A DNA stretch of 64,000 nucleotides from an uncultured Bacteroidales bacterium (lineage in GTDB: Bacteria > Bacteroidota > Bacteroidia > Bacteroidales > UBA932), in NCBI GenBank assembly GCA_905233275.1, contig CAJODR010000007.1, positions 62,001-126,000 of the forward strand. Reading direction: 5' to 3'. How positions within the stretch are numbered: position 1 is the stretch's first letter; each line of letters starts with the position of its first letter. The notes beneath the pieces are model-generated. The model did no database searches, had not been told where the DNA came from, and saw only the letters and a list, made by a program, of their open reading frames with translations. The position numbers were made by a program, and so were the translations under genes. Shown here one piece after another: positions 44,826 to 53,640 of this stretch.

Positions 44826-46277
44826 TTAGAGCTCCTTGCGGAGTCTCGCTTTGGGGATGTCGAGTTGGGTGCGGTATTTGGCGATGGTGCGGCGGGCGAC
44901 GTTGTAGCCTTTTTTGCCGAGGAGGGTGACGAGTTCGTCGTCGGTGAGGGGGGACTGTTTGTCTTCGGCGTCGATGAGGTCTTTCATTACCTTCTTTATT
45001 TCGCGCGTGGAGACTTCTTCGCCTTCCTTGTTTTCCAGTCCTTCGGAGAAGAAATACTTGAGGGCGAATACGCCGAAGTGGGTCTCGATATACTTGCTGT
45101 TGACGACCCTGGAGACAGTTGAGATGTCGAATCCGGTCCTATCGGCGATATCCTTGAGGACCATCGGGCGGAGCTTTGTTTCGTCGCCGTCGGTGAAGTA
45201 GTCCTTCTGGTATTCGATGATGGCTTTCATCGTCGATTCGAGGGTATTCTGCCGCTGGCGAATGGCCTCGATGAACCATTTGGCCTTGTCAAGCTTCTGC
45301 TTGACGAATGCCGCCGCCTCCTTTTCGGAACGGTCGGAGGTATATTTTGCGCTTTCGAGGATGTCGGCGTATTTGGCGTTGATTCTGAGCTCCGGGATGG
45401 AGAATCGGGGCATTGACAGGATGAACTGCCCGTTCTCATAATCGAGCACGAAGTCCGGGACGATCTGCTGGACCTTGTCTTCGTAATTGTCGTCCGCCTC
45501 GCCTCCGGGGGAAGGATTGAGCTTCTTGATTTCGTCCATGGCCTCTTTCATCTGGTCCTTGTCGATCGAGAGGCGGGTCATAATCTTCTGGAAATGACGG
45601 GCGGAGAAATCGTCGAACCAGTCACGCAGAATCGTGGTGGCCAGCTTCACGGAAGGCGTCTCCCTGCGGTCCTCGAGCTGGAGAAGGAGACATTCGCGGA
45701 GGTCACGGGCACCGACGCCGGAGGGCTCGAATTCCTGCACGACGTGCACCATGCGTTCGACCTCTTCGGGAGTAGTTTCGATGCCGGCCCGGAATGCGAT
45801 GTCGTCGACGAGCGACTCGTTGTCACGGCGGAGGTAGCCGCGGTCGTCGAGGCTGCCGATGATGAATGATGCCACGGCCCTCTCGTGCTCGGTCAGATGC
45901 CTGTATCCGAGTTGCTCCTGGAGGCTCTGGGTGAAACTCTGCTTGACGGAGAAGGTATTGTATTCGGGGCGTTCGTCCTTGCCCCAGTTGTTGACCTTAA
46001 GATTATAGGAAGGAATATCGTCGGAATACGTGCTGTACGCCTCCTCGGCCGAGGCATCGGAGCGTTCCTTGTCCTGTATTTCGGTCAGGGAGACATCCTT
46101 GGGCTGGCCGTTTTCGTCCCTTTCCGGGGCGGTGTCGTCGAGGACGGGATTCTCTTCGATCTCTTCGCGGACACGCTTCTCAAGCTCCTGCACGGGCAGT
46201 TCGATCAGTTTGATCGTCTGGATCTGCAGGGGGGACAGCTTCTGCTGCTGCTTGAGTTCGAGTCCCTGGTTAATCAT
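44826..46277 (-). CDS. rpoN: RNA polymerase sigma-54 factor
   Basis: Alternative sigma factor that needs AAA+ activators. 483 residues. Region I is Gln/Leu-rich (LELKQQQKLSPLQIQTIKLIELP, about 6-28). The core-binding domain follows, and the C-terminal RpoN box is ARRTIAKYRTQL at about 460-471, which reads the -24 element. Its first 8 bases overlap the SPOR-type gene upstream, so it is expressed from the promoter of that small operon. No sigma-54 activator lies in the window. Confidence 0.96.
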   Translation of the reverse strand: MINQGLELKQQQKLSPLQIQTIKLIELPVQELEKRVREEIEENPVLDDTAPERDENGQPKDVSLTEIQDKERSDASAEEAYSTYSDDIPSYNLKVNNWGKDERPEYNTFSVKQSFTQSLQEQLGYRHLTEHERAVASFIIGSLDDRGYLRRDNESLVDDIAFRAGIETTPEEVERMVHVVQEFEPSGVGARDLRECLLLQLEDRRETPSVKLATTILRDWFDDFSARHFQKIMTRLSIDKDQMKEAMDEIKKLNPSPGGEADDNYEDKVQQIVPDFVLDYENGQFILSMPRFSIPELRINAKYADILESAKYTSDRSEKEAAAFVKQKLDKAKWFIEAIRQRQNTLESTMKAIIEYQKDYFTDGDETKLRPMVLKDIADRTGFDISTVSRVVNSKYIETHFGVFALKYFFSEGLENKEGEEVSTREIKKVMKDLIDAEDKQSPLTDDELVTLLGKKGYNVARRTIAKYRTQLDIPKARLRKEL

Positions 46278-46815
46278 CGTTGGCGTGTGAAGGATCTACT
46301 ATTGGATAGCCTATGTCGCTCTTGACGATGCAGGCTGAAGGCCACATTCCCTTGAGTTTGAGGAGGAATTCCATCGCTTCGGACCGGTCGCGGAAATCGC
46401 CCACCAGCACCTTGAAGAACGGATCCTCGTACGTCCGGTAACTCTTTACTCCCGGGAAACGGCTGTGGAATGTGCCCTCGGCGCCGGCCGATGCGTTTCT
46501 CGCATTCTGCGAATTGTCGAAGAATATGCGTATGCGCCAGCCGCTCATCTTGCGTGTGCGGTTAGCCGAAATCTGCGCCTCAACCATATTGCGGACAGCA
46601 TCGGTCTGGTGGACCCTGACCTTGGACGAGCCTGCGGCAGAATTCGACGACAGGAAATTGAAAATGTCGCGACCGTAAAGGGTCGAATCCAGATCCGCGG
46701 TCGGCTGATAGTACAGCGAATCCGGAATCGAATAGCCGTCAGGAAGAACGACCTGTCCGAAAGCGGTCACTGAAGATATCAGCGAAAGAATCAGTATCGG
46801 GAGCAAACGTTTCAT
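46270..46815 (-). CDS. Secreted SPOR-domain-like protein
   Basis: I chose the ATG at 46813-46815 (MKRLLPILILSLISSVTAFGQ), which gives a signal peptide and an ATGA overlap with the lipoprotein gene upstream; the longer in-frame start at 46890 would add 25 unlikely residues. The 181-residue protein ends in a domain (about 100-170; WRIRIFFDNSQNARNAS, then DPFFKVLVGDFRDRSEAMEFLLKLK) with the sequence pattern of SPOR domains, which bind glycan strands stripped of peptides at division sites. The match is by pattern only. Confidence 0.75.
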   Translation of the reverse strand: MKRLLPILILSLISSVTAFGQVVLPDGYSIPDSLYYQPTADLDSTLYGRDIFNFLSSNSAAGSSKVRVHQTDAVRNMVEAQISANRTRKMSGWRIRIFFDNSQNARNASAGAEGTFHSRFPGVKSYRTYEDPFFKVLVGDFRDRSEAMEFLLKLKGMWPSACIVKSDIGYPIVDPSHANDD

Positions 46816-47291
46816 AGCTTGAAATAGGGGGCGATGGATTGGTCTTTGAGGGAAATGCGCTTTGAAATGCCGTGGGAGCGCACTTTGCAATTAACGTCCA
46901 CTGTCACACCGGTATAGTCCTCCCGGGTCAGCATCGTCATTACCCTGAGAGGGGAGACATTTTCGTCCAGGACTGCGTGGACATTGAGGTCGTAGATTCC
47001 GGTCACATGCCCCTTTACCTTGACCGGATCGGGCTCGACGGTGAGATATGCCAGGGGAAGTCCGTTCAGGTTGACCGTCCCCTCAATGTGCTTGACCTTG
47101 AAGGAAGAAGTCTTGTTGCTGACTTCCAGTCGAATGGCGGCGTCCGCACTCCTCGGCCCCGTGACCGTGGTCGACACGACCGAATAAGAGACAAGCTCCA
47201 CCTTGTCCTTCAGATTAGACGTGCAGCTCACCGAGAGTATCCCGGTAAGCGCGACCATCAGCGGAAGCAATTTTTTCCCGAAGGCATTCAT
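46812..47291 (-). CDS. LEA2-like lipoprotein
   Basis: 159 residues, lipoprotein signal with Cys23 in Leu-Ser-Val-Ser-Cys. The mature part is one immunoglobulin-like beta domain (about 33-150) with the AAIRLEVSNKTSSFKVKHIEGTV pattern of LEA type 2 / WHy proteins: a strand, an Asn-rich turn, then a strand. Function unknown; the fold is often found in periplasmic lipoproteins of Bacteroidota. First gene of the operon that continues to rpoN. Confidence 0.65.
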   Translation of the reverse strand: MNAFGKKLLPLMVALTGILSVSCTSNLKDKVELVSYSVVSTTVTGPRSADAAIRLEVSNKTSSFKVKHIEGTVNLNGLPLAYLTVEPDPVKVKGHVTGIYDLNVHAVLDENVSPLRVMTMLTREDYTGVTVDVNCKVRSHGISKRISLKDQSIAPYFKL

Positions 47292-47295
47292 ACTG

Positions 47296-47303
47296 CAAAT
47301 ATA
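47296..47303 (-). promoter_or_regulatory. -7 box of the lipoprotein-SPOR-rpoN operon
   Basis: On the minus strand TATATTTG (47303-47296) fits TAnnTTTG. It lies only 4 bases before the start codon, so either the leader is nearly absent or translation begins at a later start. No -33 element at the right distance. Confidence 0.3.
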
Positions 47304-47326
47304 GATAATTTATTTGAAGAATTGAG

Positions 47327-47334
47327 TATCTTTG
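47327..47334 (+). promoter_or_regulatory. -7 box of miaB
   Basis: TATCTTTG at 47327-47334 is a consensus -7 element, 23 bases before the GTG start. The nearest TTTG (47313) is too close to act as -33. Confidence 0.5.
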
Positions 47335-47357
47335 CAATTCAAAACCCGGACCATACT

Positions 47358-48680
47358 GTGAAACTATACATCGAAACATACGGCTGCCAGATGAACGTCG
47401 CCGACACCGAGGTGATCTTCTCGATTCTCCGGAAGGAAGGCTACGAAAGGACGGAAGACATGGCAGAAGCGGACGTGATTCTTGCGAACACCTGTTCCGT
47501 GAGGGACAATGCAGAGCAGCGCATCCATGGCCGCATCGAGCAGTTCCGCCGTGAAAAAGAACGCCGCGGCGCAATCATCGGCATTGTCGGCTGCATGGCC
47601 GAAAGGCTCAAGGAAGAACTACTCGAAAAACGCAAGGTCGACATCGTCGTCGGCCCGGACGCATACCGCCGTCTTCCCGAGCTTCTCAAGGCCGTGTCTC
47701 CGCAGAGTCCACAGATCGATGTGCTCCTCTCCCGCGACGAGACATACGCCGACATTATCCCCGTCCGCACTGATAAACTGGGCGTATCGGCATTCATCTC
47801 CATCATGAGGGGGTGCAACAACGTATGTTCCTACTGTGTAGTACCTTACACCCGCGGCGTTGAGCGCTCGAGGGATCCCCATACCATAGTTCGCGAAGCA
47901 TGCGAGGTCTTCTCCAAGGGCTACCGCGAAGTCACCCTGCTGGGGCAGAATGTCGACAGCTATCTATGGAAGGGAGAAGACGGCGAGGTGGTTGAATTCG
48001 CAGACCTGCTGGCAATGGTCGCGGACGTATCTCCCCTCCTCCGGGTCCGCTTTTCCACTTCGCACCCAAAAGACATCAGCGACCGCCTCATTGAAACCAT
48101 GGCATCCCGAGAGAACATTTGCCGCCACATCCACCTCCCGGTTCAGTCCGGCAGCACCCGCATGCTGGAGCTTATGAGACGCAAATATACCCGGGAATGG
48201 TATCTCGACCGCATCCGCAAGATCCGTGAGGTAATGCCGGACTGCGGCCTCACCACCGACGTCATAGCCGGATTCTGCACCGAAACCGAAGAAGACCACC
48301 GGGAAACGCTGTCGCTCATGGAAGAGGTTGGATTCGACTGGGCCTTCATGTTCCAGTATTCCGAACGCCCCGGCACGCTTGCAGCGAAAAAATACCCCGA
48401 TGATGTCCCCCCGGAAGTCAAGACAAGAAGGCTCTCAGAAATCATCGACCTCCAGAACCGCAAGTCCCTCGAAAGCTACCGCCGGGACATCGGCAAAACC
48501 TTCAAAGTCCTCGTCGAAGGCCCCTCCAAGCGCGATCCCGCCATGCTCTCCGGACGCACCTCCTCCAGCAAGATGTGCGTCTTCCCCGCCGGCAACCTCC
48601 ACACCGGCGACTACACCACCGTCACCGTCCTCGACGCCACCTCCGCCACCCTCATCTGCAACCTCACCCCCGACGCGTAG
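47358..48680 (+). CDS. miaB: tRNA-2-methylthio-N6-dimethylallyladenosine synthase
   Basis: Radical-SAM enzyme that adds a methylthio group to i6A37 in tRNAs reading UNN codons. The start is a GTG at 47358 (VKLYIETYGCQMN), because homology begins there and a consensus -7 box lies just upstream; the open frame extends 486 bases further only as a shadow of the opposing lipoprotein. Of 440 residues, about 1-120 are the UPF0004 domain, whose cysteines (Cys10 and others) hold the auxiliary cluster. Cys153, Cys157 and Cys160 in RGCNNVCSYC hold the SAM cluster. A TRAM domain ends the protein. All cluster cysteines I can check are present. Confidence 0.95.
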   Translation: MKLYIETYGCQMNVADTEVIFSILRKEGYERTEDMAEADVILANTCSVRDNAEQRIHGRIEQFRREKERRGAIIGIVGCMAERLKEELLEKRKVDIVVGPDAYRRLPELLKAVSPQSPQIDVLLSRDETYADIIPVRTDKLGVSAFISIMRGCNNVCSYCVVPYTRGVERSRDPHTIVREACEVFSKGYREVTLLGQNVDSYLWKGEDGEVVEFADLLAMVADVSPLLRVRFSTSHPKDISDRLIETMASRENICRHIHLPVQSGSTRMLELMRRKYTREWYLDRIRKIREVMPDCGLTTDVIAGFCTETEEDHRETLSLMEEVGFDWAFMFQYSERPGTLAAKKYPDDVPPEVKTRRLSEIIDLQNRKSLESYRRDIGKTFKVLVEGPSKRDPAMLSGRTSSSKMCVFPAGNLHTGDYTTVTVLDATSATLICNLTPDA

Positions 48681-48737
48681 CGCTTGATCGACTCTTCTGC
48701 CGGAGCAAAATAGATTTAACTCCTCCATTCCATAGTT

Positions 48738-48769
48738 CCGTCCACAAAAAGGCCGCTTTTTGTGGACGG
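48738..48769. repeat. REP-like palindrome, copy 2 (probable miaB terminator)
   Basis: Perfect 14-bp stem: CCGTCCACAAAAAG (48738-48751), loop GCCG, CTTTTTGTGGACGG (48756-48769). The inner 28 bases equal the reverse complement of copy 1. It is 57 bases after the miaB stop and could end that transcript. Confidence 0.8.
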
Positions 48770-48790
48770 AGCCTTTAAAAACAGCAGTTT

Positions 48791-48820
48791 GTCCTCAAAA
48801 CAGGCCTCTTTTGTGGACGG
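48791..48820. repeat. REP-like palindrome, copy 3 (diverged)
   Basis: GTCCTCAAAA (48791-48800) faces TTTTGTGGAC (48809-48818) with one mismatch, around AGGCCT. Same family as copies 1 and 2. Confidence 0.65.
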
Positions 48821-48842
48821 AGAGGCATTTTTCACCGGTTTA

Positions 48843-48869
48843 TCCACAAAAACGCCCCTTTTTGTGGAC
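48843..48869. repeat. REP-like palindrome, copy 4
   Basis: TCCACAAAAA (48843-48852), loop CGCCCC, TTTTTGTGGA (48859-48868). It ends 21 bases before the xpt -7 box. Confidence 0.7.
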
Positions 48870-48889
48870 GACTCGCACAGAATTTTTGG

Positions 48890-48897
48890 TAATTTTG
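48890..48897 (+). promoter_or_regulatory. -7 box of xpt
   Basis: TAATTTTG at 48890-48897 matches the consensus, 23 bases before the xpt start. The nearest TTTG (48861) belongs to palindrome copy 4 and is 25 bases away, somewhat too far. Confidence 0.45.
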
Positions 48898-48920
48898 TGT
48901 CGGATAAAAAAACATTGATT

Positions 48921-49493
48921 ATGGAAGAACTGAAACAAAGGATTTTGGCTGAGGGTAAGGCTAGGGCGGAAGGCGGTGTGGTGATGGTGGGATCGTTCCT
49001 GAACCATCAGATGGATCCGCAACTCATGATGCGGTGTGCGGATGAGTTTGCCGGGCTATTCAAGGATCAGGGGATTAACAAGATAGTAACCATAGAGGCT
49101 TCAGGTATAGCTCCGGCGATTATGACGGGATACAAGATGAACCTCCCTGTGGTCTTTATCAAGAAGAAGAATCCCAAGACGGTGGAAGAATCCTGGAAGT
49201 CGTGGGTGTGGTCGTTCACAAGGGACGATGAAGTGACCGTATGCATTGACCGTCAGTTCCTTACGAGCAGCGACAGGATACTCTTTATCGACGACTTCCT
49301 GGCCGATGGCCACGCCTCCGGCAGTGTCATCGACCTCTGCCGTCAGTCCGGAGCACAGATTATCGGCATGGGCTTTCTCGTGGAGAAGGGCTTCGCAAAA
49401 GGCGGCCAGTTCCTCCGCGACCACGGCATCAATTACCACGCCCTCGCCACAGTCGACCGCATCAATCCGGACAATAGCATTGTGTTAAGGTAA
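48921..49493 (+). CDS. xpt: Xanthine phosphoribosyltransferase
   Basis: Salvages xanthine with PRPP to XMP. I chose the ATG at 48921 (MEELKQRILAEGKARA), since the open frame upstream runs through the palindromes. 190 residues, the usual size. FLNHQMDPQLM (about 33-43) and ILFIDDFLADGHA (about 121-133, the PRPP loop) are characteristic. The C-terminal GMGFLVEKGFAKGG segment also fits. I see no purine riboswitch in the short leader. Confidence 0.93.
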   Translation: MEELKQRILAEGKARAEGGVVMVGSFLNHQMDPQLMMRCADEFAGLFKDQGINKIVTIEASGIAPAIMTGYKMNLPVVFIKKKNPKTVEESWKSWVWSFTRDDEVTVCIDRQFLTSSDRILFIDDFLADGHASGSVIDLCRQSGAQIIGMGFLVEKGFAKGGQFLRDHGINYHALATVDRINPDNSIVLR

Positions 49494-49496
49494 TCA

Positions 49497-49525
49497 AAAA
49501 AAAGCGCACCGGGAGGGGTGCGCTT
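49497..49525 (-). terminator. Terminator after tRNA-His
   Basis: On the minus strand AAGCGCACC (49525-49517), six-base loop, GGTGCGCTT (49510-49502), followed by a run of T down to 49497. Perfect 9-bp stem, 10 bases past the tRNA 3' end. Confidence 0.85.
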
Positions 49526-49534
49526 GAAGGGGAG

Positions 49535-49608
49535 GGTGGATGATGGGGCTCGAACCCACGACACTCGGAACCACAATCCGATGCTCTACCAACTGAACTA
49601 CATCCACC
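49535..49608 (-). tRNA. tRNA-His (GTG)
   Basis: The minus strand folds into a cloverleaf: 7-bp acceptor GTGGATG/CATCCAC with the extra 5' G at position -1 typical of tRNA-His facing C73, a D arm with AGTTGGTAGAGC, an anticodon stem CGGAT/TTCCG-type around the loop with anticodon GTG, and a T arm GTGGGTTCGAGCCCC. CCA is not encoded. A terminator follows directly. Confidence 0.95.
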
Positions 49609-49680
49609 GTGTTTGGGGAGGCAAAGGTAATACGTTTTTTTGGATTGCGCAAATTTTTTACCTTGCCCGGGACGGGGAGA

Positions 49681-50376
49681 TTATAGATCGCCCTTGTATT
49701 CTTTGATTTCGTAGCCTTCCATGGGGTCACCGTAGACGTCATATTTGTATGACGAGAGCGTTACCTTGAAGGGTACCTTTTCAGGATTGCCGGCGATGAT
49801 GCCTTCCGTGGGGACTGAGAGGTAGCATCCCGAGGTCTCGGAGCTGATGAAGTTGAATGTGTCCGATCCCGGGTATTCGCCGTCGGCGAAATGCTCGATG
49901 CGGATGCGGAGGGAGTCGTCGAGCTCGTGGGTGTCGTCCACGATGACGTCGAATCGGTGCTCTGCAGTGCCGCCCCTCATGGTCATGAATCCGAGTCCGA
50001 GGTTGATGTAATTGCCGGAGCGCCAGCACCTTGTGAGCGACAGGGGGTCGGTGGAGAATTCCCTTTCAGCAAGGACTGCGCTTTGGAGGAGGGGCTCAAC
50101 TATAGCCATCTCAGCGTAGTTGCGAAGGCGGATTTCATAGACGCCGGTCGTGTTTTCGGGACCGTAGATGTCGCACATGATGATGGCCCTGTCAAGGGTG
50201 GAGATATCGGTTTCAGTGAGGTTTTCACGGATGGTGAACCTGAGGCCGTTGTCGGTGACGAATACACCCTTGTTGAAGTTGCCGGTCTCGATGGCGCCAT
50301 ACATATAGTAATTGTCCTTCTTGCAGGAGGATAACAGTGCGAGCGCGGCGACAGCCGCAATGAGTATCTTTTTCAT
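49681..50376 (-). CDS. NigD-like lipoprotein
   Basis: 231-residue lipoprotein, Cys18 in Leu-Leu-Ser-Ser-Cys followed by Lys-Lys-Asp. The early part (YGAIETGNFNKGVFVTDNGLRFTI, then DRAIIMCDIYG) has the pattern of the NigD N-terminal OB-like domain, and the second half (NYINLGLGFMTMRGGTAEHRFDVIV) that of its C-terminal beta-sandwich. NigD proteins are Bacteroidota lipoproteins of unknown role, first noted near bacteriocin genes. It lies 10 bases after the Fur-family gene on the same strand. Confidence 0.6.
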   Translation of the reverse strand: MKKILIAAVAALALLSSCKKDNYYMYGAIETGNFNKGVFVTDNGLRFTIRENLTETDISTLDRAIIMCDIYGPENTTGVYEIRLRNYAEMAIVEPLLQSAVLAEREFSTDPLSLTRCWRSGNYINLGLGFMTMRGGTAEHRFDVIVDDTHELDDSLRIRIEHFADGEYPGSDTFNFISSETSGCYLSVPTEGIIAGNPEKVPFKVTLSSYKYDVYGDPMEGYEIKEYKGDL

Positions 50377-50386
50377 TCTGAGAATT

Positions 50387-50824
50387 TTAATTTCTGGTGG
50401 GATGGCATACGAGCTGGATGTCGACCGAGTCGACGCTGTATCCGCGGAAACGGCGGCGGCGGAGACGGGACTCGATCATCTCGAGGAGTTCGTCGTCGAA
50501 TACGTCTTTGAACATGTGATTTTCCTTGTCATAGAGATGCAGGTGGGGTGACGTGGTGACGTCGAAGTACATCTTGTTGTTGGACGAGAAGCGGCGGCGG
50601 TAGACGCCTATGGAGGACAATTCGCCGAGGATGTTGTATACCGAGGCGGTAGTGACGGCGGGACCGCCCCTGGAGATGAGATATTCGCATACCATGTCCG
50701 CCGAAGCGTGCCCGAGGGCGAACATAGCCTCGTGGACGGCCATCCTCTGGTGGGTGGCCTTCATCCCGTGCTTTTTGAGACGCGAAACGAATCGTTCCTT
50801 TTCCGCTAAGAATTCACTGTCCAT
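50387..50824 (-). CDS. Fur-family transcriptional regulator without structural-zinc cysteines
   Basis: 145 residues: a winged-helix DNA-binding domain (about 10-85; MKATHQRMAVHEAMFALGHASADMV) and a dimerisation domain. The region after the hinge reads SPHLHLYDKENHMFKDV, where Fur and PerR have a His-rich segment with a CxxC; the only Cys there is missing, so a Cys4 structural zinc site cannot form. Such PerR-like forms are known in Bacteroidota. Whether it senses iron or peroxide cannot be decided. The NigD-like gene follows in the same operon. Confidence 0.88.
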   Translation of the reverse strand: MDSEFLAEKERFVSRLKKHGMKATHQRMAVHEAMFALGHASADMVCEYLISRGGPAVTTASVYNILGELSSIGVYRRRFSSNNKMYFDVTTSPHLHLYDKENHMFKDVFDDELLEMIESRLRRRRFRGYSVDSVDIQLVCHPTRN

Positions 50825-50846
50825 AGCCGTTTACAAATTCAGACTG

Positions 50847-50878
50847 CAAAGTAAAGTGGAATTTTTCTAAATTGCAAA
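50847..50878 (-). promoter_or_regulatory. Probable promoter of the Fur-family gene
   Basis: On the minus strand TTTG (50878-50875), a 20-base spacer and TTACTTTG (50854-50847), one mismatch from TAnnTTTG, lie 23 bases before the start codon. Confidence 0.5.
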
Positions 50879-50885
50879 TTCCGCG

Positions 50886-51395
50886 TCATTCGTTCCGCTC
50901 AAAGACGCTGCACCATTTGTAATACCAGTGGGTGGTGCTGCCGCAACCTTCGAAGTCGACCGTATACATATCCCCCTTGTGTCCTTGGCCGAAATACAGG
51001 ACTGCATCCCATTCGCCTGAGGACGGGTTGCCTGTCCCGACAGTATCACTACCTTTCATGTTCTTGACTTTAGCTCTGCCGGTGCCGTAGTAATACCTGT
51101 ACAGGGACGCGCCATCCAGAACGGTCCATGCGTTGGCACTGCCGTTTTGCTGGACGGTCAAATGGAATACAAGCGAATCTCCGGCTTCCACAAAGGAGGG
51201 AGGTGTGGGAGAGATGGTCGCAGTAAAGGAGCAGTTGAATGGACGGTACCAGCGCGTCTTCCGGCAATTCGATGTCGTATCCGGCTTTGGCGAGTTGGGA
51301 ATTCTTCGAAGACTTCTTTCCCGCAGTTCGGGCAGAAGCGCACCTTCCTTGAGCGGAGCACCGCAGTATTTTATGCATAATTCGGGAATTCTCAC
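50886..51395 (-). pseudogene. Decayed zinc-ribbon protein gene
   Basis: The minus strand carries pieces of a zinc-ribbon protein in different frames. KYCGAPLKEG is in one frame (near 51360), and RFCPNCGKEVFEE continues it in another (near 51330-51300); adding two bases in the GCG run near 51338 would restore GARFCPNCG. The first CxxC is also distorted to CIKYC. A beta-domain follows in the first frame (SFVEAGDSLVFHLTVQQNG to the end, 51210-50886) with paired Cys near the C-terminus. With at least two frame problems this is either a pseudogene or a low-quality patch of sequence. Its start region overlaps the trxB promoter. Confidence 0.6.
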
Positions 51396-51403
51396 TATCT
51401 TTG
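51396..51403 (+). promoter_or_regulatory. -7 box of the trxB operon
   Basis: TATCTTTG at 51396-51403 matches the consensus, 26 bases before the trxB start. No clear -33. Confidence 0.5.
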
Positions 51404-51429
51404 CAGGTTATTATAAAATAATACGCGCA

Positions 51430-52349
<920 letters not shown>

Positions 52350-52350
<1 letters not shown>

Positions 52351-53249
52351 TGAAGAAAACTTTATTTGTAATCCTGGCAGTGGTAGCTGTGGCGTCCTGC
52401 AAGTCTCAATATGACGCCCTCCTCGCCAGCAACGATGCAGACACCAAGTATGCGGCGGCCATGGATTATTTCAACAACGGCAAGTACAAGAAAGCGGCCA
52501 CCCTCTTCGAATCCCTGGCCGTCCTCACAAGCAACACCGAGAAAGACGACACCGTCCAGTTCTACTGGGGGCTAAGCAACTACAGGGACCGCGACTACTA
52601 CACCGCGGAAGCCAATTTCACCCGCTTCATCACCCATTATCCGATGAGCGTGTTCACCCCCGAGGCTGCATTCCTCAGGATCGACTGCCTGTACCGTTCG
52701 ACCTATCGGTATGAGCTTGACCAGGTGCCCACCCAGCAGGCGCTAGCCGAAATCTCCCAGTACAAGAAGGAGAATCCCGACAGCCCCCGCATCGAAGCCT
52801 GCGATAAGATGGAAGCCGACCTCAACGAAAGGCTCGACCGCAAGGCCCTTGAAGCGGCCAAGCTGTACTACAAGATGGAGAACTACAAGTCCTCCAGGAT
52901 AGCCTTCCGCAACATTCTGAAGAATGATCCGGAGAATATCTACCGCGAGGATATCCTCTACTACACGGCGATGTCATCCTACAAATACGCCCTTCTCAGC
53001 GTCACCGCAAAGCAGAAGGAGCGCTACCTTACATTCGTCGACGACTATCTCAATTTCATCAGCGAGATTCCGGAGTCTTCCTACAGGAGGGAACTGGATG
53101 TGATGTATCGCAGGGCACAGAAGGCTCTCGGCAAATCAATCGCGGACGACGGCGAAGACATCAGCGACCGCGATCTCCGCAAACAGAAAAAAGAAGAGGA
53201 GAAAGCGCTCCGCCGCGCCGCCCGTGAGCTTGAGAAACAGGGGGAATGA
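52350..53249 (+). CDS. bamD: Outer-membrane assembly lipoprotein BamD
   Basis: Periplasmic lipoprotein of the BAM complex that inserts beta-barrels in the outer membrane. 299 residues, Cys17 in Val-Ala-Ser-Cys. Tetratricopeptide-like repeats are visible: AMDYFNNGKYKKAATLFESL (about 31-50), then YWGLSNYRDRDYYTAEANFTRFITHYP and later repeats, in the order typical of BamD. The C-terminal tail is highly charged. It follows trxB with a one-base overlap. Confidence 0.9.
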
Positions 53250-53313
53250 ATTTTTTTGAAACCCGGAGCGACTCAGGAGCAGTAATATATAAGGTAACAA
53301 CAAAAACATCATA

Positions 53314-53640
53314 ATGGAAAGCAAGAAGAAAGTCCCCGTAAACACCATCACAAGGGACATCAAGTACCTCGCCGAACCCACCGGCAACATCTACGAATCA
53401 GTAGTCATCCTTTCCCGCAGGGCCAACCAGATCGCCATTGCCGAAAAGAAGGAACTCATGAAAAAGCTTGAAGACTTCAAGAACGAACACGACACCATGG
53501 ACGAAGTCTTCGAAAACAAGGAGCAGATCGAAATCTCCAAATACTTCGAGCGCCAGCCCAAACCGGACCTCGTCGCGATCTCCGAATTTGAAAACGGCGA
53601 GCTCGATTACCGCAAGGCCGACGAAAGTCCGCTTGCCTGA
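53314..53640 (+). CDS. rpoZ: RNA polymerase omega/Rpb6-type subunit
   Basis: 108 residues. ITRDIKYLAEPTGNIYESVVILSRRANQIA (about 11-40) matches the Rpb6/omega fold used by Bacteroidota in place of the usual short omega, which helps fold and hold the beta' subunit. The C-terminal half (ENKEQIEISKYFERQPKP) is also conserved in the phylum. It lies 64 bases after bamD and shares one base with recN (TGATG). Confidence 0.85.
   Translation: MESKKKVPVNTITRDIKYLAEPTGNIYESVVILSRRANQIAIAEKKELMKKLEDFKNEHDTMDEVFENKEQIEISKYFERQPKPDLVAISEFENGELDYRKADESPLA

Noticed and set aside
46872..47357. 162-codon N-terminal extension of miaB
   Set aside because: Antisense to the LEA2-like gene; MiaB homology and the -7 box place the start at the GTG at 47358.
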